64,000 nucleotides of DNA, from NCBI GenBank assembly GCA_017645645.1, contig JAGCOB010000028.1:1-64000 (forward strand), in the 5' to 3' direction. The DNA comes from Prevotella sp. (GTDB lineage: Bacteria; Bacteroidota; Bacteroidia; Bacteroidales; Bacteroidaceae). Below are positions 8,966-18,345 of the stretch, one piece after another (position 1 is the stretch's first letter; every line of letters starts with the position of its first letter). The notes under the pieces were generated by a model. The model was not told where the DNA came from. It did no database searches and worked only from the letters and a program-made list of their open reading frames with translations. Both the position numbers and the translations under genes were made by a program.

Positions 8966-10645
8966 ATGAAGACAGACATCCAGATTGCCCGTGAGTGCCA
9001 GTTGAAACCGATTGGTGATATCGCCGCTCAGTTAGGGATTACTCCAGAAGAGATAGAACCGTATGGACGCTATATGGCGAAAGTGCCTATCTCGTTAATT
9101 GACGAGAAGCGGGTGAAGCAGAGTCGTCTGATACTGGTGACGGCTATCAGTCCGACAAAAGCAGGTATCGGTAAGACCACCGTCAGTATTGGTCTGACCT
9201 TGGGACTGAACAGAATAGGCAAGAAAGCCGTGGTGGCATTGCGCGAACCCTCGCTGGGACCCTGTTTCGGTATGAAAGGTGGTGCGGCAGGTGGCGGTTA
9301 TGCCCAAGTGTTACCTATGGAGAAGATCAACCTGCACTTTACGGGCGATTTCCATGCTGTGACATCTGCTCATAACACCATCAGTGCTTTGCTCGATAAC
9401 TATCTGTATCAACACCGCAAAGAAGGTTTTTCGTTGCGTGATATCTTCTGGAAGCGAGTACTTGACGTGAACGACCGTGCTTTGCGCAATGTGGTGACCG
9501 GTCTTCGGGGCGATGGTGTAGTCGCAGAGACGGGTTTCGATATTACTCCTGCTTCGGAACTGATGGCTATCCTCTGTCTGGCTACCAGTGAAGAAGACTT
9601 ACAGCGACGTATCGAGAACATCGTGCTGGGTATCACTTCCGATGGCAAGCTCTTCAAAGTGAAAGATCTCGGCGTGGCAGGTGCTATCACCGTGTTGCTG
9701 CGCGATGCCCTCTCACCCAATTTAGTGCAGACGACGGAGAATACGCCTGCCTTCATTCATGGCGGTCCGTTTGCCAATATCGCGCATGGCTGTTCCAGTG
9801 TCTTGGCCACGAAGATGGCGATGACCTATAGCGACTATGTGGTGACGGAGGCTGGTTTCGGTGCTGACTTAGGTGCCGAGAAGTTCTTTGACATCAAGTG
9901 TCGCAAGGCAGGACTGCAGCCCCGTCTGGTAGTGATTGTGGCTACTACACAAGGTCTGAAGATGCATGGTGGTGTCAATCTCGAACATATTAAGGAACCC
10001 AATGCCAAAGGACTGACAGAGGGATTGAAGAACTTGAATCGCCATATCCGTAACATGCAGGGCTTCGGACAGCCTGTCGTCGTGACCTTGAATCGTCATG
10101 ATAGTGATGTAGAAGATGAGATAGATATTGTTCGCAAGAATTGTGAAGACCTTGGGGTAGGGTTCGCTGTCAACGAGGCTTTCCTCAAAGGCGGAGAGGG
10201 TGCAGAAGAACTGGCTCAACTGGTTGTTGACACCATTGAACGCCAACGCCCCCTGCCCATCCGCTTTACCTATAAAGAGGCTGATCAATTAGAAGATAAG
10301 TTGGAAAAGGTATGCAAGGGCATCTATGGGGCTTCGGCAGTGGAATACAGTAAGACTGCCAAGAAGAAGCTGGAGGTTTTGCGTGCTACCTTTACCGACG
10401 AGGACGGTGCCATTGCCCATTATCCTGTCTGCATCGCCAAGACACAGTTCTCCTTTTCAGCAGACTCCACCCGCTATGGCTCGCCCGAAGGCTTTACCAT
10501 CCGTATTCGAGATATCATCCTTAACTGTGGCAGTGAGATGATTGTCGCTATTGCCGGTGATATGCTCCGTATGCCGGGACTGCCTAAGAGTCCGCAGGCA
10601 GAGCGTATCACTATTGAGAATGGTGAAATAGAAGGATTATCGTAA
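8966..10645 (+). CDS. fhs: Formate--tetrahydrofolate ligase
   Basis: Makes 10-formyl-THF from formate, THF and ATP, feeding one-carbon metabolism. The 559-residue length is normal. The ATP-binding loop [16 protein letters not shown] (near residue 65), the [20 protein letters not shown] motif, the TGDFHA.TSAHN motif and the C-terminal [12 protein letters not shown] are present. The start at MKTDIQ follows the promoter; upstream in-frame codons precede the -7 box. Single-gene transcript with folate genes folE and folK elsewhere in the window. Confidence 0.97.
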   Translation: MKTDIQIARECQLKPIGDIAAQLGITPEEIEPYGRYMAKVPISLIDEKRVKQSRLILVTAISPTKAGIGKTTVSIGLTLGLNRIGKKAVVALREPSLGPCFGMKGGAAGGGYAQVLPMEKINLHFTGDFHAVTSAHNTISALLDNYLYQHRKEGFSLRDIFWKRVLDVNDRALRNVVTGLRGDGVVAETGFDITPASELMAILCLATSEEDLQRRIENIVLGITSDGKLFKVKDLGVAGAITVLLRDALSPNLVQTTENTPAFIHGGPFANIAHGCSSVLATKMAMTYSDYVVTEAGFGADLGAEKFFDIKCRKAGLQPRLVVIVATTQGLKMHGGVNLEHIKEPNAKGLTEGLKNLNRHIRNMQGFGQPVVVTLNRHDSDVEDEIDIVRKNCEDLGVGFAVNEAFLKGGEGAEELAQLVVDTIERQRPLPIRFTYKEADQLEDKLEKVCKGIYGASAVEYSKTAKKKLEVLRATFTDEDGAIAHYPVCIAKTQFSFSADSTRYGSPEGFTIRIRDIILNCGSEMIVAIAGDMLRMPGLPKSPQAERITIENGEIEGLS

Positions 10646-10669
10646 CATATCTGGGAGAAGGAGGTCTAA

Positions 10670-10746
10670 GGTCAAAGGACTAAGGTCAAAGGGGAGACCC
10701 CCTCTGGCTCCCCCTAAGGGGGAGAAGAGACCTTAGTCCTTTGACC
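10670..10746. repeat. Intergenic inverted repeat with an inner CTCCCCC/GGGGGAG hairpin
   Basis: Perfect 18-bp arms (GGTCAAAGGACTAAGGTC and its complement) at 10670-10687 and 10729-10746 enclose a second hairpin CTCCCCC-TAA-GGGGGAG. Very similar modules (GACCCCCTCTG, CTCCCC, GGGGGAG, GGACTAAGGTC) recur at about 21579-21626, so this is a dispersed intergenic repeat. Confidence 0.8.
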
Positions 10747-10772
10747 CTTTTCCTCCCAAAGGAGAGAATCTT

Positions 10773-11345
10773 GTGAAGAGAACTCCTAGTTTACTTATCT
10801 CCTCAAACATGCGAGCATTTACTGCCATACCCCAGATTGTAAACCAGAATGCACAGATGGTTCATCGTATCTTCAATATTGAGCAGCATCAGATTGAGAC
10901 AGACGAAAAGATAGAACTAATACTTGATAAGATTGAAGAAATTGCACCCAAACCACTGCCAGAACAAATCTTCCAAACAGGATGTGTGTGGGATGCATGG
11001 GCGTATGTGTCTGATTTGGTGAGGAGTGCAAAGAAAAGGATAATTTTAATAGATAACTTTGTGGATGATCGCGTATTGTCGTTGTTAGACAAGCGGACAA
11101 AAGAAGTATCTGCAACGATACATAGCCGTTACTACGAGCAGTTCCAGACAGACCTAAAGAAGCATAACGAACAATATCCTGCTATCGATTTTGTGCAGTT
11201 GCCACATAAGAATCATGATCGTTTTCTCATCATCGACGATAAGGTGTATTTCATGGGAGCCAGTCTAAAGGATATGGGTTCTGGTCTTTGTGCTATTACG
11301 AAGATGCAAACGACACCAGATGTTATATTGGAACTATTGAAATAG
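10773..11345 (+). pseudogene. N-terminally truncated ORF6N-type protein with degenerate PLD-like domain
   Basis: A 190-residue product that matches only the C-terminal part of Bacteroidales ORF6N-domain proteins: MRAFTAIPQI, a coiled helix (IEQHQIETDEKIELILDKI), then a phospholipase-D-like fold (SAKKRIILIDNFVDD ... HDRFLIIDDKVYFMGASLKDMG). The N-terminal ORF6N DNA-binding domain that normally precedes it is missing and is replaced by the inverted repeat at 10670-10746. The HKD motif is incomplete (HDRF..IID). The first 12 residues look like read-through of unrelated sequence. Best read as a decaying relic of a mobile-element or defence-type gene; it could still be expressed. Confidence 0.6.
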
Positions 11346-11655
11346 TATGTCAAGGGTCTCTCTCCTGTCTCCTTCTTTAGTTAAATCTTCACCACTTTAA
11401 CACTTTTTAGGGGGGGCTTACATTCGTTAACGTTTTTATTCGTAACTTTGCAGCCATCGGCTGCGAAGACGGGCTGCACCTCAGCAATTCAAGTGAACTT
11501 GATTGCCTTCGGTTTGCACCGTCATTGACGGCGTAACGCCGCGATGCTGCTCACGCTCGGTCATTCAAGCACGCTTGATGCCCCTCGCTTAACCGCAGCA
11601 TTGACGCCAAATAGATGCGAATACTTAATCATTCAAAAATTAAAATACGTATTTT
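11346..11655 (+). promoter_or_regulatory. Long structured leader with promoter of the 1505-residue surface protein
   Basis: A gene-free 310-bp stretch. A -7 box TAACTTTG (11443-11450) is followed at once by the hairpin CAGCC-atc-GGCTG, then by palindromes TCAAGT-GA-ACTTGA, CGTCA-t-TGACG and TCAAGC-AC-GCTTGA. The leader of about 200 nt is GC-richer than its flanks and highly foldable. Part of the same pattern (TCACGCTCGG followed by a hairpin) recurs near 53318-53352. It may be a regulatory leader RNA or a dispersed repeat; I see no coding potential. Confidence 0.55.
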
Positions 11656-14600
11656 ATGAAAAGAACATTTACTAAACATGTATTCATGAGGGCATCAGTG
11701 ATGCTACTCATGACGATGCTCACATCCATTGGGGCGTGGGCAACAGTGCCGCCATTGTCTGGTAGTGGCACAGCAAACGACCCATATGTCATCGATTGTG
11801 ACGAAGATTGGAACACGTTTGCCTACGAGGGCAATGCTGCCATTTATTGGGCAAGCGGTGTCCATGTGAAACTCGGTGCAGACATCGGTACCACGACACC
11901 AGTTACCGCGACGGTGGGTACCAGTACAAACAAGTATCAGGGTATCTTCAACGGTAACGGAAAGGAACTGGACATCGATTTGCATATCGACGAGGATTAT
12001 GCTGCTCCGTTCCGTTATGTGGATGGAGCCACCATTAAGTTACTGCTCGTTTGGGGCAATGTCTACACTAACGGGCAATATGGCGGTGGTCTCATCGGTA
12101 ATGTCTCTGGCAATAATGTTGAGGTCAAATACTGCACGAACTATGTAAACATCAAAAACAGAACAGCAGGTGATCGCTACCACGGCGGTTTTGTCGGTAA
12201 GGTAGAAGACGGCAGCCAAGTTACATTAACAGACTGCAAGTACTCTGGTACTATTATACGTTCCGATGAAGCTGGTTATTTTACTGCGATCCCCAGCAAA
12301 TGCGCTGGTTTTGTAGGCACACGTGGAGATACGGGTGGTGTTACAATCACTAACTGCTTTATGGATGGTACGTTAAATGTGTCTGATGGCGATGTCGCTT
12401 CAGGTAGCCGTATATTCTGTATCTCTGCAAACTCCGCCTATCTAAAAATCACCAACAGTTACTACACAAGGAATTATGGATTAATTGCACAGGGTACTGC
12501 AAAAGGCTCAATGACAAATGCACAACTGACTGCCGCCCTTGGTTCTGCCTGGTATAATGCTGAACCTATCATTACTCCCAAGAACGTTGCCATTGCTACT
12601 GTTACTGGTGTGCAAAGCCTCTATTTTAACAATGGTAGTTTAACGATAGACTTCACCGTTACAGCAGCCGATGGTACTGTACTGAATCATGATACAGATA
12701 TTTACACAACCTATATTGATAATAAGGACGATTCGGAATACTCCTATTGTTCTAGAGCAGGCACACACACTTATACGCTGAAAGTACGTGGTAAAGGTGA
12801 CTATAATGGAACTAACACATCTGTCACTTTCAAAGTCACCGACGGAAAGATGAACAGTAATGTCACCGAATTGTTTGATGGCGTCACCTATGAGGTGGAT
12901 AAGGACGTATCCATCACGGAACGTATCACTGTTAACGGCACCGTTGTTCTGAGTATCCCTGAAGGCAAGACGCTCACCGCCTCCAAGGGTATTGAGCTGT
13001 CGGACGGCAATCAACTCACCATCAACGGACCTGGTACACTCCTCATCAATAATTGCGATGAAAATAAGTCAGGTATTGGTGCTTGGGCTGTCGGTACGCT
13101 TATCATCAATAGCGGAACCATCAATGTAACAGGTGGATCAAATGCCGCAGGTATCGGTGGAGGCAGTAATAGTAGTGCCGACGGTACCATCACCATCAAC
13201 GGTGGTGTTGTCAATGCCACTGGTGGAGACGGTGGAGCAGGCATCGGTGGTGGTCGTCATGGTGATTGTGGAACTATCACCATCAATGGCGGACAGGTAA
13301 CAGCCACTGGTGGAAGTATTGCAGCAGGCATTGGACCACACCGTTCAAATAACAGCGGCACTGTGACACTCGGCTGGACAAACGCTACCGACTTCATCGA
13401 AGTCACTGCTGGTGCCAATTATTCCCATGGAGGTTACTCAACTGGTATTGCAACCCTCGCCTTCGCTACTGGTGACCATGGTAAGTTCATTATCGACGGC
13501 GAAAACATTGCCGCTACCATGACCAACATTCTTGACGGTTGTAAAATAATACCGAAGACCGCTGCGATGGACAACAATATTGCCTATGCTACCATCAGTG
13601 GTGTCAACAGCGACTATCAATATACAGGTACTGCCATTATCGTGAATCCGAGTCTGACCGATGTCAACGGTAACGCTTTGGTGGAAGGAACCCATTACAC
13701 CACCGTGCTGAGGAAAAGCAATAATGACGAGGTCAGCAAGGTAGAAAATGATTACCAAGTGACCGATGCAGACACTTATACCTTCACCTTTACAGGCATG
13801 AGTGACTATGCTGGCACTTCAAAGACGCTCACTTTCAAGATCCTTGCTCTTGCCAAGCCCACCAATCTGAAACAGACAGACTACAGTGAGACCAGTGCTA
13901 CACTCTCTTGGACGAAAAAAGGTTCAGAGACCAAGTGGACGGTGGAATACAGCACCGACAACACCTTCGCTTCTGGCGTGACGAGCGTCAATGTCACTAA
14001 TACGAGCATTGTCCTTGACGGTCTTACCGCCGAGCAGACCTATTACGCTCGTGTAAAGGCTGTTGTCGGCGACGGTGGAAGTGACTGGAGCAATACGGTA
14101 ACATTCTATACTACCGCTAAGTCATGGATTGGATGCGGAGCTCAATATACATTTACAGACCCTTATCTTACTTATACTAATTACAAGTATAGCCTGTCTC
14201 AGCAGATTTATACTGCTGCCGAGATGGGAAGCACGACAAGTCTCGTTGAGAGCCTCGATTTCATGCTGACTGCCTATCCCTGTACACGCACGTTCGATAT
14301 TTATATGGTACATACTGACAAGGCGAGCTTTACAGCCAATAATGACTGGATCTCCTACACGGACGACGACAAGGTGTTCAGTGGCAACGTTACCTTCGGC
14401 GAAAATGTATGGACTACCATTACGTTCGATAAGAAATTCGTCTATAACGGTACGCAGAACGTGGCTCTCATCGTGGTAGATAGGACTGTTTCTGTAAATA
14501 GTGGTAATACAGCCCAATTCCTCAGTTATAAGGAGGATGACGACTATATGTCCATTGTGGCAAAGGACTCTAATCCTATTGATATCACTTCAGCTAACGG

Positions 14601-16173
14601 ATCTCGAGATTCACATAGGAGCCAGATTCGTCTTGTCAAGTCGGATGTCAGCATAGTGTCGCTGGCTGACGATGCCGACAATACGGCGACCCTCAATAAC
14701 AACGACGGAGAGAATAGTATTGTTACACTCAACGGTCGTACTATCTACTGCGACGGTGACTGGAACACGCTGTGTCTGCCGTTCAACATGACGGCTGAGC
14801 AGATTGCTGCCTCGCCGCTGGCAGGCTTGACCATCAAGGAAATGCTCCCGACATCATCCCTTGACAACAATGGTTTGCTGACGCTGAACTTCCAGACTGT
14901 TACGACTATCGAGGCTGGCAAGCCGTATATTGTAAAGTATGCTGGACAAACGGCCGATCTCCTTATCCACGATGCTACTGACTGGAATACCTTTGCCAGC
15001 AATGTAAGCAGTGGCACGACATACGAAGGTCAAATCGTGAAACTTGCTGACGATTTCGACAACAGTACTGCTGTTACGACGATGGTAGGAGATCCCAATA
15101 ACACCAAGTTCAAAGGAACGTTTGACGGCAACGGCAAGACTTTGAATATCGCGTTGACACCTTCAGTAACATATGGTGCCCCCTTCCGCAGCATTGATGG
15201 TGCTACCATCAAGAACCTAAAAGTAGAAGGTACCATCAGTTCATCACAAATTAGGATAGGTGGAATTGTCGCTAATACTCATGGTAACGTCACCATCGAG
15301 AATTGCGAATGCAAAGTTGCCATCTCGACTAGTAGTGATATGTATGGGTCAAGTCAAATTGGTGGCATCGTATATGATGTTGATGATGGTACAGTGACGA
15401 TTAAGAATTGTCTTTTCAGTGGTTCATTGTCTGGAACACCGGGAACATATAATGGAGGTATAGTAAATCATTTTTATAATGATGCTATTGCAAACATCAG
15501 CAATTGCCTGTTTGCTCCGTCAAGCATCGCTACTGCGGATAACAATAGTCAGGTTATCCTAAGGTCCAGTGATGGTTTATTCTCAATCCAGAAGTGTTAC
15601 TATAATAGCGTAGCTGCTGCCGCTAACTATGGAACTTCTAACGGAGGTGAGGCTGCTGCTACGGACAACGACCTACTGCTTGCCGATCTTGGCTCTGGAT
15701 GGGAAATCAGTGGCGGCAATGTCGTGCCGAAGATGAACATGCCTGTTCCTGACATCGTCAATCCTGTATTTACTGGCGTGACCATCAATGCTGCTGCTCC
15801 GACAGAAGTTACCTCTAACGACGGTAATGTAAACTTCTTAGGTCAGTACAACCCGTTCACCATTGACGATAGCAACATCAAGTCTGTCATCCTGCTGGGT
15901 AGCAACAATAAGTTGGGCTATTCTTCAAATCCACGCACGCTGCGTGCCTTCCGTGCCCACTTCTTTATACCCACAACAGCGACGGCTCGTAGTTTCGAAC
16001 TGAACTTCGGCGACGATGATGAAACGACGGGAGTTTTCCAAATTGAAAATGGAGAATTGAAAGTTAAGACTTTGAATAGCGGTTGGTACACTCTGGGTGG
16101 CTTGAAGCTGCAAGGTGAACCGACAGAGAAGGGTGTTTATATCTATAATGGTAAAAAGGTCGTACTGAAGTAA
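11656..16173 (+). CDS. Giant exported surface protein with GLUG-like, Gly-rich beta and fibronectin type III regions
   Basis: 1505 residues with a signal peptide (basic start, hydrophobic core, cleavage after IGAWA). A GLUG-like beta-solenoid region (about 40-220: GTFNGNGK-type and YGGGLIGN-type motifs) is followed by a repetitive segment at about 490-560 with TITING and AGIGGG units. A fibronectin type III domain lies at about 732-820 (KPTNLKQTDYSETSATLSW). A second GLUG-like region lies at about 1105-1290, close to that of the 38.6-kb protein. Both also share a DWNTLCLPF / GWNTFCAPF motif. The C-terminus (TEKGVYIYNGKKVVLK) resembles a surface-sorting tail. Probably an adhesin or glycan-binding protein; the ligand is unknown. 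Confidence 0.8.
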   Translation: MKRTFTKHVFMRASVMLLMTMLTSIGAWATVPPLSGSGTANDPYVIDCDEDWNTFAYEGNAAIYWASGVHVKLGADIGTTTPVTATVGTSTNKYQGIFNGNGKELDIDLHIDEDYAAPFRYVDGATIKLLLVWGNVYTNGQYGGGLIGNVSGNNVEVKYCTNYVNIKNRTAGDRYHGGFVGKVEDGSQVTLTDCKYSGTIIRSDEAGYFTAIPSKCAGFVGTRGDTGGVTITNCFMDGTLNVSDGDVASGSRIFCISANSAYLKITNSYYTRNYGLIAQGTAKGSMTNAQLTAALGSAWYNAEPIITPKNVAIATVTGVQSLYFNNGSLTIDFTVTAADGTVLNHDTDIYTTYIDNKDDSEYSYCSRAGTHTYTLKVRGKGDYNGTNTSVTFKVTDGKMNSNVTELFDGVTYEVDKDVSITERITVNGTVVLSIPEGKTLTASKGIELSDGNQLTINGPGTLLINNCDENKSGIGAWAVGTLIINSGTINVTGGSNAAGIGGGSNSSADGTITINGGVVNATGGDGGAGIGGGRHGDCGTITINGGQVTATGGSIAAGIGPHRSNNSGTVTLGWTNATDFIEVTAGANYSHGGYSTGIATLAFATGDHGKFIIDGENIAATMTNILDGCKIIPKTAAMDNNIAYATISGVNSDYQYTGTAIIVNPSLTDVNGNALVEGTHYTTVLRKSNNDEVSKVENDYQVTDADTYTFTFTGMSDYAGTSKTLTFKILALAKPTNLKQTDYSETSATLSWTKKGSETKWTVEYSTDNTFASGVTSVNVTNTSIVLDGLTAEQTYYARVKAVVGDGGSDWSNTVTFYTTAKSWIGCGAQYTFTDPYLTYTNYKYSLSQQIYTAAEMGSTTSLVESLDFMLTAYPCTRTFDIYMVHTDKASFTANNDWISYTDDDKVFSGNVTFGENVWTTITFDKKFVYNGTQNVALIVVDRTVSVNSGNTAQFLSYKEDDDYMSIVAKDSNPIDITSANGSRDSHRSQIRLVKSDVSIVSLADDADNTATLNNNDGENSIVTLNGRTIYCDGDWNTLCLPFNMTAEQIAASPLAGLTIKEMLPTSSLDNNGLLTLNFQTVTTIEAGKPYIVKYAGQTADLLIHDATDWNTFASNVSSGTTYEGQIVKLADDFDNSTAVTTMVGDPNNTKFKGTFDGNGKTLNIALTPSVTYGAPFRSIDGATIKNLKVEGTISSSQIRIGGIVANTHGNVTIENCECKVAISTSSDMYGSSQIGGIVYDVDDGTVTIKNCLFSGSLSGTPGTYNGGIVNHFYNDAIANISNCLFAPSSIATADNNSQVILRSSDGLFSIQKCYYNSVAAAANYGTSNGGEAAATDNDLLLADLGSGWEISGGNVVPKMNMPVPDIVNPVFTGVTINAAAPTEVTSNDGNVNFLGQYNPFTIDDSNIKSVILLGSNNKLGYSSNPRTLRAFRAHFFIPTTATARSFELNFGDDDETTGVFQIENGELKVKTLNSGWYTLGGLKLQGEPTEKGVYIYNGKKVVLK

Positions 16174-16204
16174 TGTAAAAATTAAAAAATGTAATAATGT
16201 AAAA

Positions 16205-16363
16205 ATGATGAAAAAGAAATCATATATTGAACCTATGACACAGGTGTTTGTGCTGCAACAGCAGCACCACCTGCTGGCAGGTAGTAACCCTGCAGCGTCA
16301 AGTGCCTACAGTTCCGACGGTCTCGAATGGTCAGAAACCGGTATCAGCGGCGGCGACCGTTAA
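16205..16363 (+). CDS. Small leader-like peptide, copy 1
   Basis: A 52-residue frame starting ATG ATG AAA AAG AAA, 31 nt after the surface-protein stop. The N-terminus (KKKSYIEPMTQVFVLQQQ, then HHLLAGS) has the same pattern as short genes at 41188 and 51360: YxxP, a V..LQ helix, a hydrophobic LL and a GS. The remainder is Ser/Gly-rich with acidic residues and differs between copies. This leader-plus-variable-core layout recalls secreted or modified peptide precursors, but no maturation enzyme is adjacent. Function unknown; conserved spacing and pairing support it as a real gene. Confidence 0.65.
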   Translation: MMKKKSYIEPMTQVFVLQQQHHLLAGSNPAASSAYSSDGLEWSETGISGGDR

Positions 16364-16412
16364 CCTGCCTACAGGGACGAGATAATCCAACACAATACAT
16401 CGTGGAACAAGA

Positions 16413-16447
16413 CATCCGCAGGATTCACCTCCTGCGGATGCTTTTTG
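16413..16447. terminator. Terminator after the surface protein and peptide pair
   Basis: Stem CATCCGCAGG / CCTGCGGATG, 8-nt loop, followed by CTTTTTG on the plus strand. It lies between the small peptide gene and the convergent toxin gene. Confidence 0.85.
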
Positions 16448-16470
16448 TGAGAAGTTAAAGGGTTAGGGGG

Positions 16471-16743
16471 TTATTTGTCGCTATAATGACCGTAGGTGGT
16501 AAGCACATCAACGTGAACCTCCTTCTCAAAGATTCGATACACCAAACGATGTTTCTTTGTAATCTGTCGACTCCAACGATTCTCTGGCAGTCCCTTTAGC
16601 GGTTCAGGATGACCTGTTCCTGTTTTTGGATGTTCTGTTATTTCGTTAAGCAATTTGACGGCTTTCTTAAATGCTGCAGGCTCACTACGCTTCAGTTTGG
16701 TAAGCCCTTCTTTTGCTTCAGGAGAATAGGTGATAGTGTACAT
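16471..16743 (-). CDS. YoeB/Txe-family toxin (mRNA interferase)
   Basis: A 90-residue RelE-superfamily toxin of the YoeB type, expected to cleave mRNA on the ribosome. The signature GHPEPLKGLPENRWSRQITK, then HRLVYRI and a C-terminal VLTTYGHYSDK with the terminal His-Tyr pair are all present. It starts 4 nt after the antitoxin stop, so the two are co-translated. The symbol yoeB is withheld because close Txe relatives are equally possible. Confidence 0.93.
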   Translation of the reverse strand: MYTITYSPEAKEGLTKLKRSEPAAFKKAVKLLNEITEHPKTGTGHPEPLKGLPENRWSRQITKKHRLVYRIFEKEVHVDVLTTYGHYSDK

Positions 16744-16747
16744 GTGA

Positions 16748-16996
16748 TTAAAGAGAGTTAAGCCAATCGTTCATATCGTTGCGATTGGTAAAGGTGATAC
16801 CCTTACCATCAGCAATTTGTTTCTCGGCATCGCTTATACGTGTGAAAAACTCTTCCTTTGTCATCGCCGTAGGGTCAGTATCCTTTTCGGCAATAAGTTT
16901 ACGAAGGTACTTGACAGCCCGCTTCAGCAGGTTCTCATCCTCGGCAATGATGCTCATGTTACGTAGCAGTTCTGCATTTAATTGTACGGAAGTCAT
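16748..16996 (-). CDS. Antitoxin partner of the YoeB-type toxin
   Basis: An 82-residue helical, acidic protein (MTSVQLNAELLRNMSIIAED ... NRNDMNDWLNSL). It does not look like classical YefM, but its size, order in front of the toxin, and shared promoter are those of an antitoxin. The C-terminal segment (ITFTNRNDMNDWL) is the likely toxin-binding part. The start at 16996 is chosen because the longer frame extends upstream of the promoter. Confidence 0.85.
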   Translation of the reverse strand: MTSVQLNAELLRNMSIIAEDENLLKRAVKYLRKLIAEKDTDPTAMTKEEFFTRISDAEKQIADGKGITFTNRNDMNDWLNSL

Positions 16997-17022
16997 AATA
17001 CTATCTTTATTGTTTCTGCCTG

Positions 17023-17054
17023 CGAAGGTACGAAGAAACAAGCAAATAACCAAA
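17023..17054 (-). promoter_or_regulatory. Promoter of the toxin-antitoxin operon
   Basis: Minus strand TTTG (17054-17051), 20-nt spacer, TACCTTCG (17030-17023), 26 nt before the antitoxin ATG. One mismatch to the -7 consensus, which may keep expression moderate. Confidence 0.65.
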
Positions 17055-17139
17055 TAAATTCAATCAAAACACATATTTTTTTATTTATATATTAAGAAAC
17101 AATTTATTTATATTTTAGTAATAAGAAAGGATAACAACA

Positions 17140-18345
17140 ATGGAAAATTTAAATTTCAAAGAGACCACATCGTGGTCATTACGGAAAGAGATTATAAACT
17201 TCGACGAGGCATTGACGGCATTCGACCGTATGTCAACGGATGCGGACATCCCACATGTGTATTTCTCCCTGTGTCTTGCCTCATGGGTGTCAGACATCAA
17301 CGGACTTATCAGGGAGTATGTGACGGACTTGGACACGGGTGAGTGTGATGAGGTGCTGGGCATCGACTTTCAGACGATGACTAAGAAGGAGTACTGGCTG
17401 AAAAGCGGTAAGCTGGAGTCCTACCTTACATCCATGAACGGCAAACCCCTGCGCGACTATCTCTCTTCCAGGCTGTTTAAGACAAAAGCGGAAATGACGA
17501 CAGACGACATCTTCCGTTCTATTGACGAGGGTGTCAGTGAGATGGTGGAGCTGTTGAAGGAGGTGAAGAAGAAGACGATGGAGGCTCCCCCTGGGTTTTA
17601 CGAGAACTTCTATCATCGTATGATGGCGAGACAGGACCGGGAGGCGGTAACGGCAGCTTATGAGGATTGGACGATGGGGGTAGGCAGCCTGTCCTTCGAA
17701 CTGTTAAAGGACAAACAGGTGCTGACGGTGGCGGAGTTCCTGAAGAAGCAGGTCTTGCGGTACACACAGATCCCTTCGCAATGGGAGATTGACAATGTCT
17801 GTCTGGAGAAGGTCAGGAGACACCTGCCTTATGACTACGTGCTGCCGGAGGAGTTTAAGAAGTGCTGCGCCCGTTTCCGTCGTTTTATCTCGTGGGATGA
17901 TGACATCCTGGTCATCGACTACGGCAAGTTCGGGCATTACCTCTTCCAGTATTACTATACCTTCTCCGAAGAGGAGCGCCAGTCGTTCTTCCACCTCGAC
18001 ACCATGCTGCAGCTGATACACCGGGACATGGCAGAGATGATGTCGCAAGAGACGACCCTACTGCCCGAAGTCCTCAGGACGGAAGAGGCGATGGTGCTCT
18101 GGCAGAAGGCAATGTCGAAAGGATGGGTAGATAAGCGATATCAACCGAAATTATCCCTTACCAAGTCTGCCGTCTTAGCCTTTGAGATGGCAAACAGGTT
18201 AGGTATCCAGGATAGATGGAAGATTTTCGAACAGTTCTGGAATCGCAAGAATATGCGAAGTAACTATAATAATGCACTCCTACAACGCCAGTCGCTCAGA
18301 TTCCAAGACGAAGTGAAAGCACTATTCTCAGGCACTTTGAGGTAG
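17140..18345 (+). CDS. Unrecognised 401-residue protein at the head of the VapE cluster
   Basis: A soluble, charged, mostly helical protein with no signal peptide or membrane segment. I do not recognise a family. Visible features are Trp/Tyr-rich helices (SLRKEIINFDEALTAFDRM), a paired FRRFISWDDDILVIDYGKFG segment near 250, and a basic C-terminus (FEQFWNRKNMRSNYNNALLQ). It lies 84 nt upstream of the VapE gene and codes in the same direction, so a role in replication or regulation of the same element is a guess from position only. Confidence 0.8.
   Translation: MENLNFKETTSWSLRKEIINFDEALTAFDRMSTDADIPHVYFSLCLASWVSDINGLIREYVTDLDTGECDEVLGIDFQTMTKKEYWLKSGKLESYLTSMNGKPLRDYLSSRLFKTKAEMTTDDIFRSIDEGVSEMVELLKEVKKKTMEAPPGFYENFYHRMMARQDREAVTAAYEDWTMGVGSLSFELLKDKQVLTVAEFLKKQVLRYTQIPSQWEIDNVCLEKVRRHLPYDYVLPEEFKKCCARFRRFISWDDDILVIDYGKFGHYLFQYYYTFSEEERQSFFHLDTMLQLIHRDMAEMMSQETTLLPEVLRTEEAMVLWQKAMSKGWVDKRYQPKLSLTKSAVLAFEMANRLGIQDRWKIFEQFWNRKNMRSNYNNALLQRQSLRFQDEVKALFSGTLR

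Noticed and set aside
11461-11640. A tRNA or known riboswitch
   Set aside because: The hairpins do not form a cloverleaf and I recognise no riboswitch core; described only as a structured leader.
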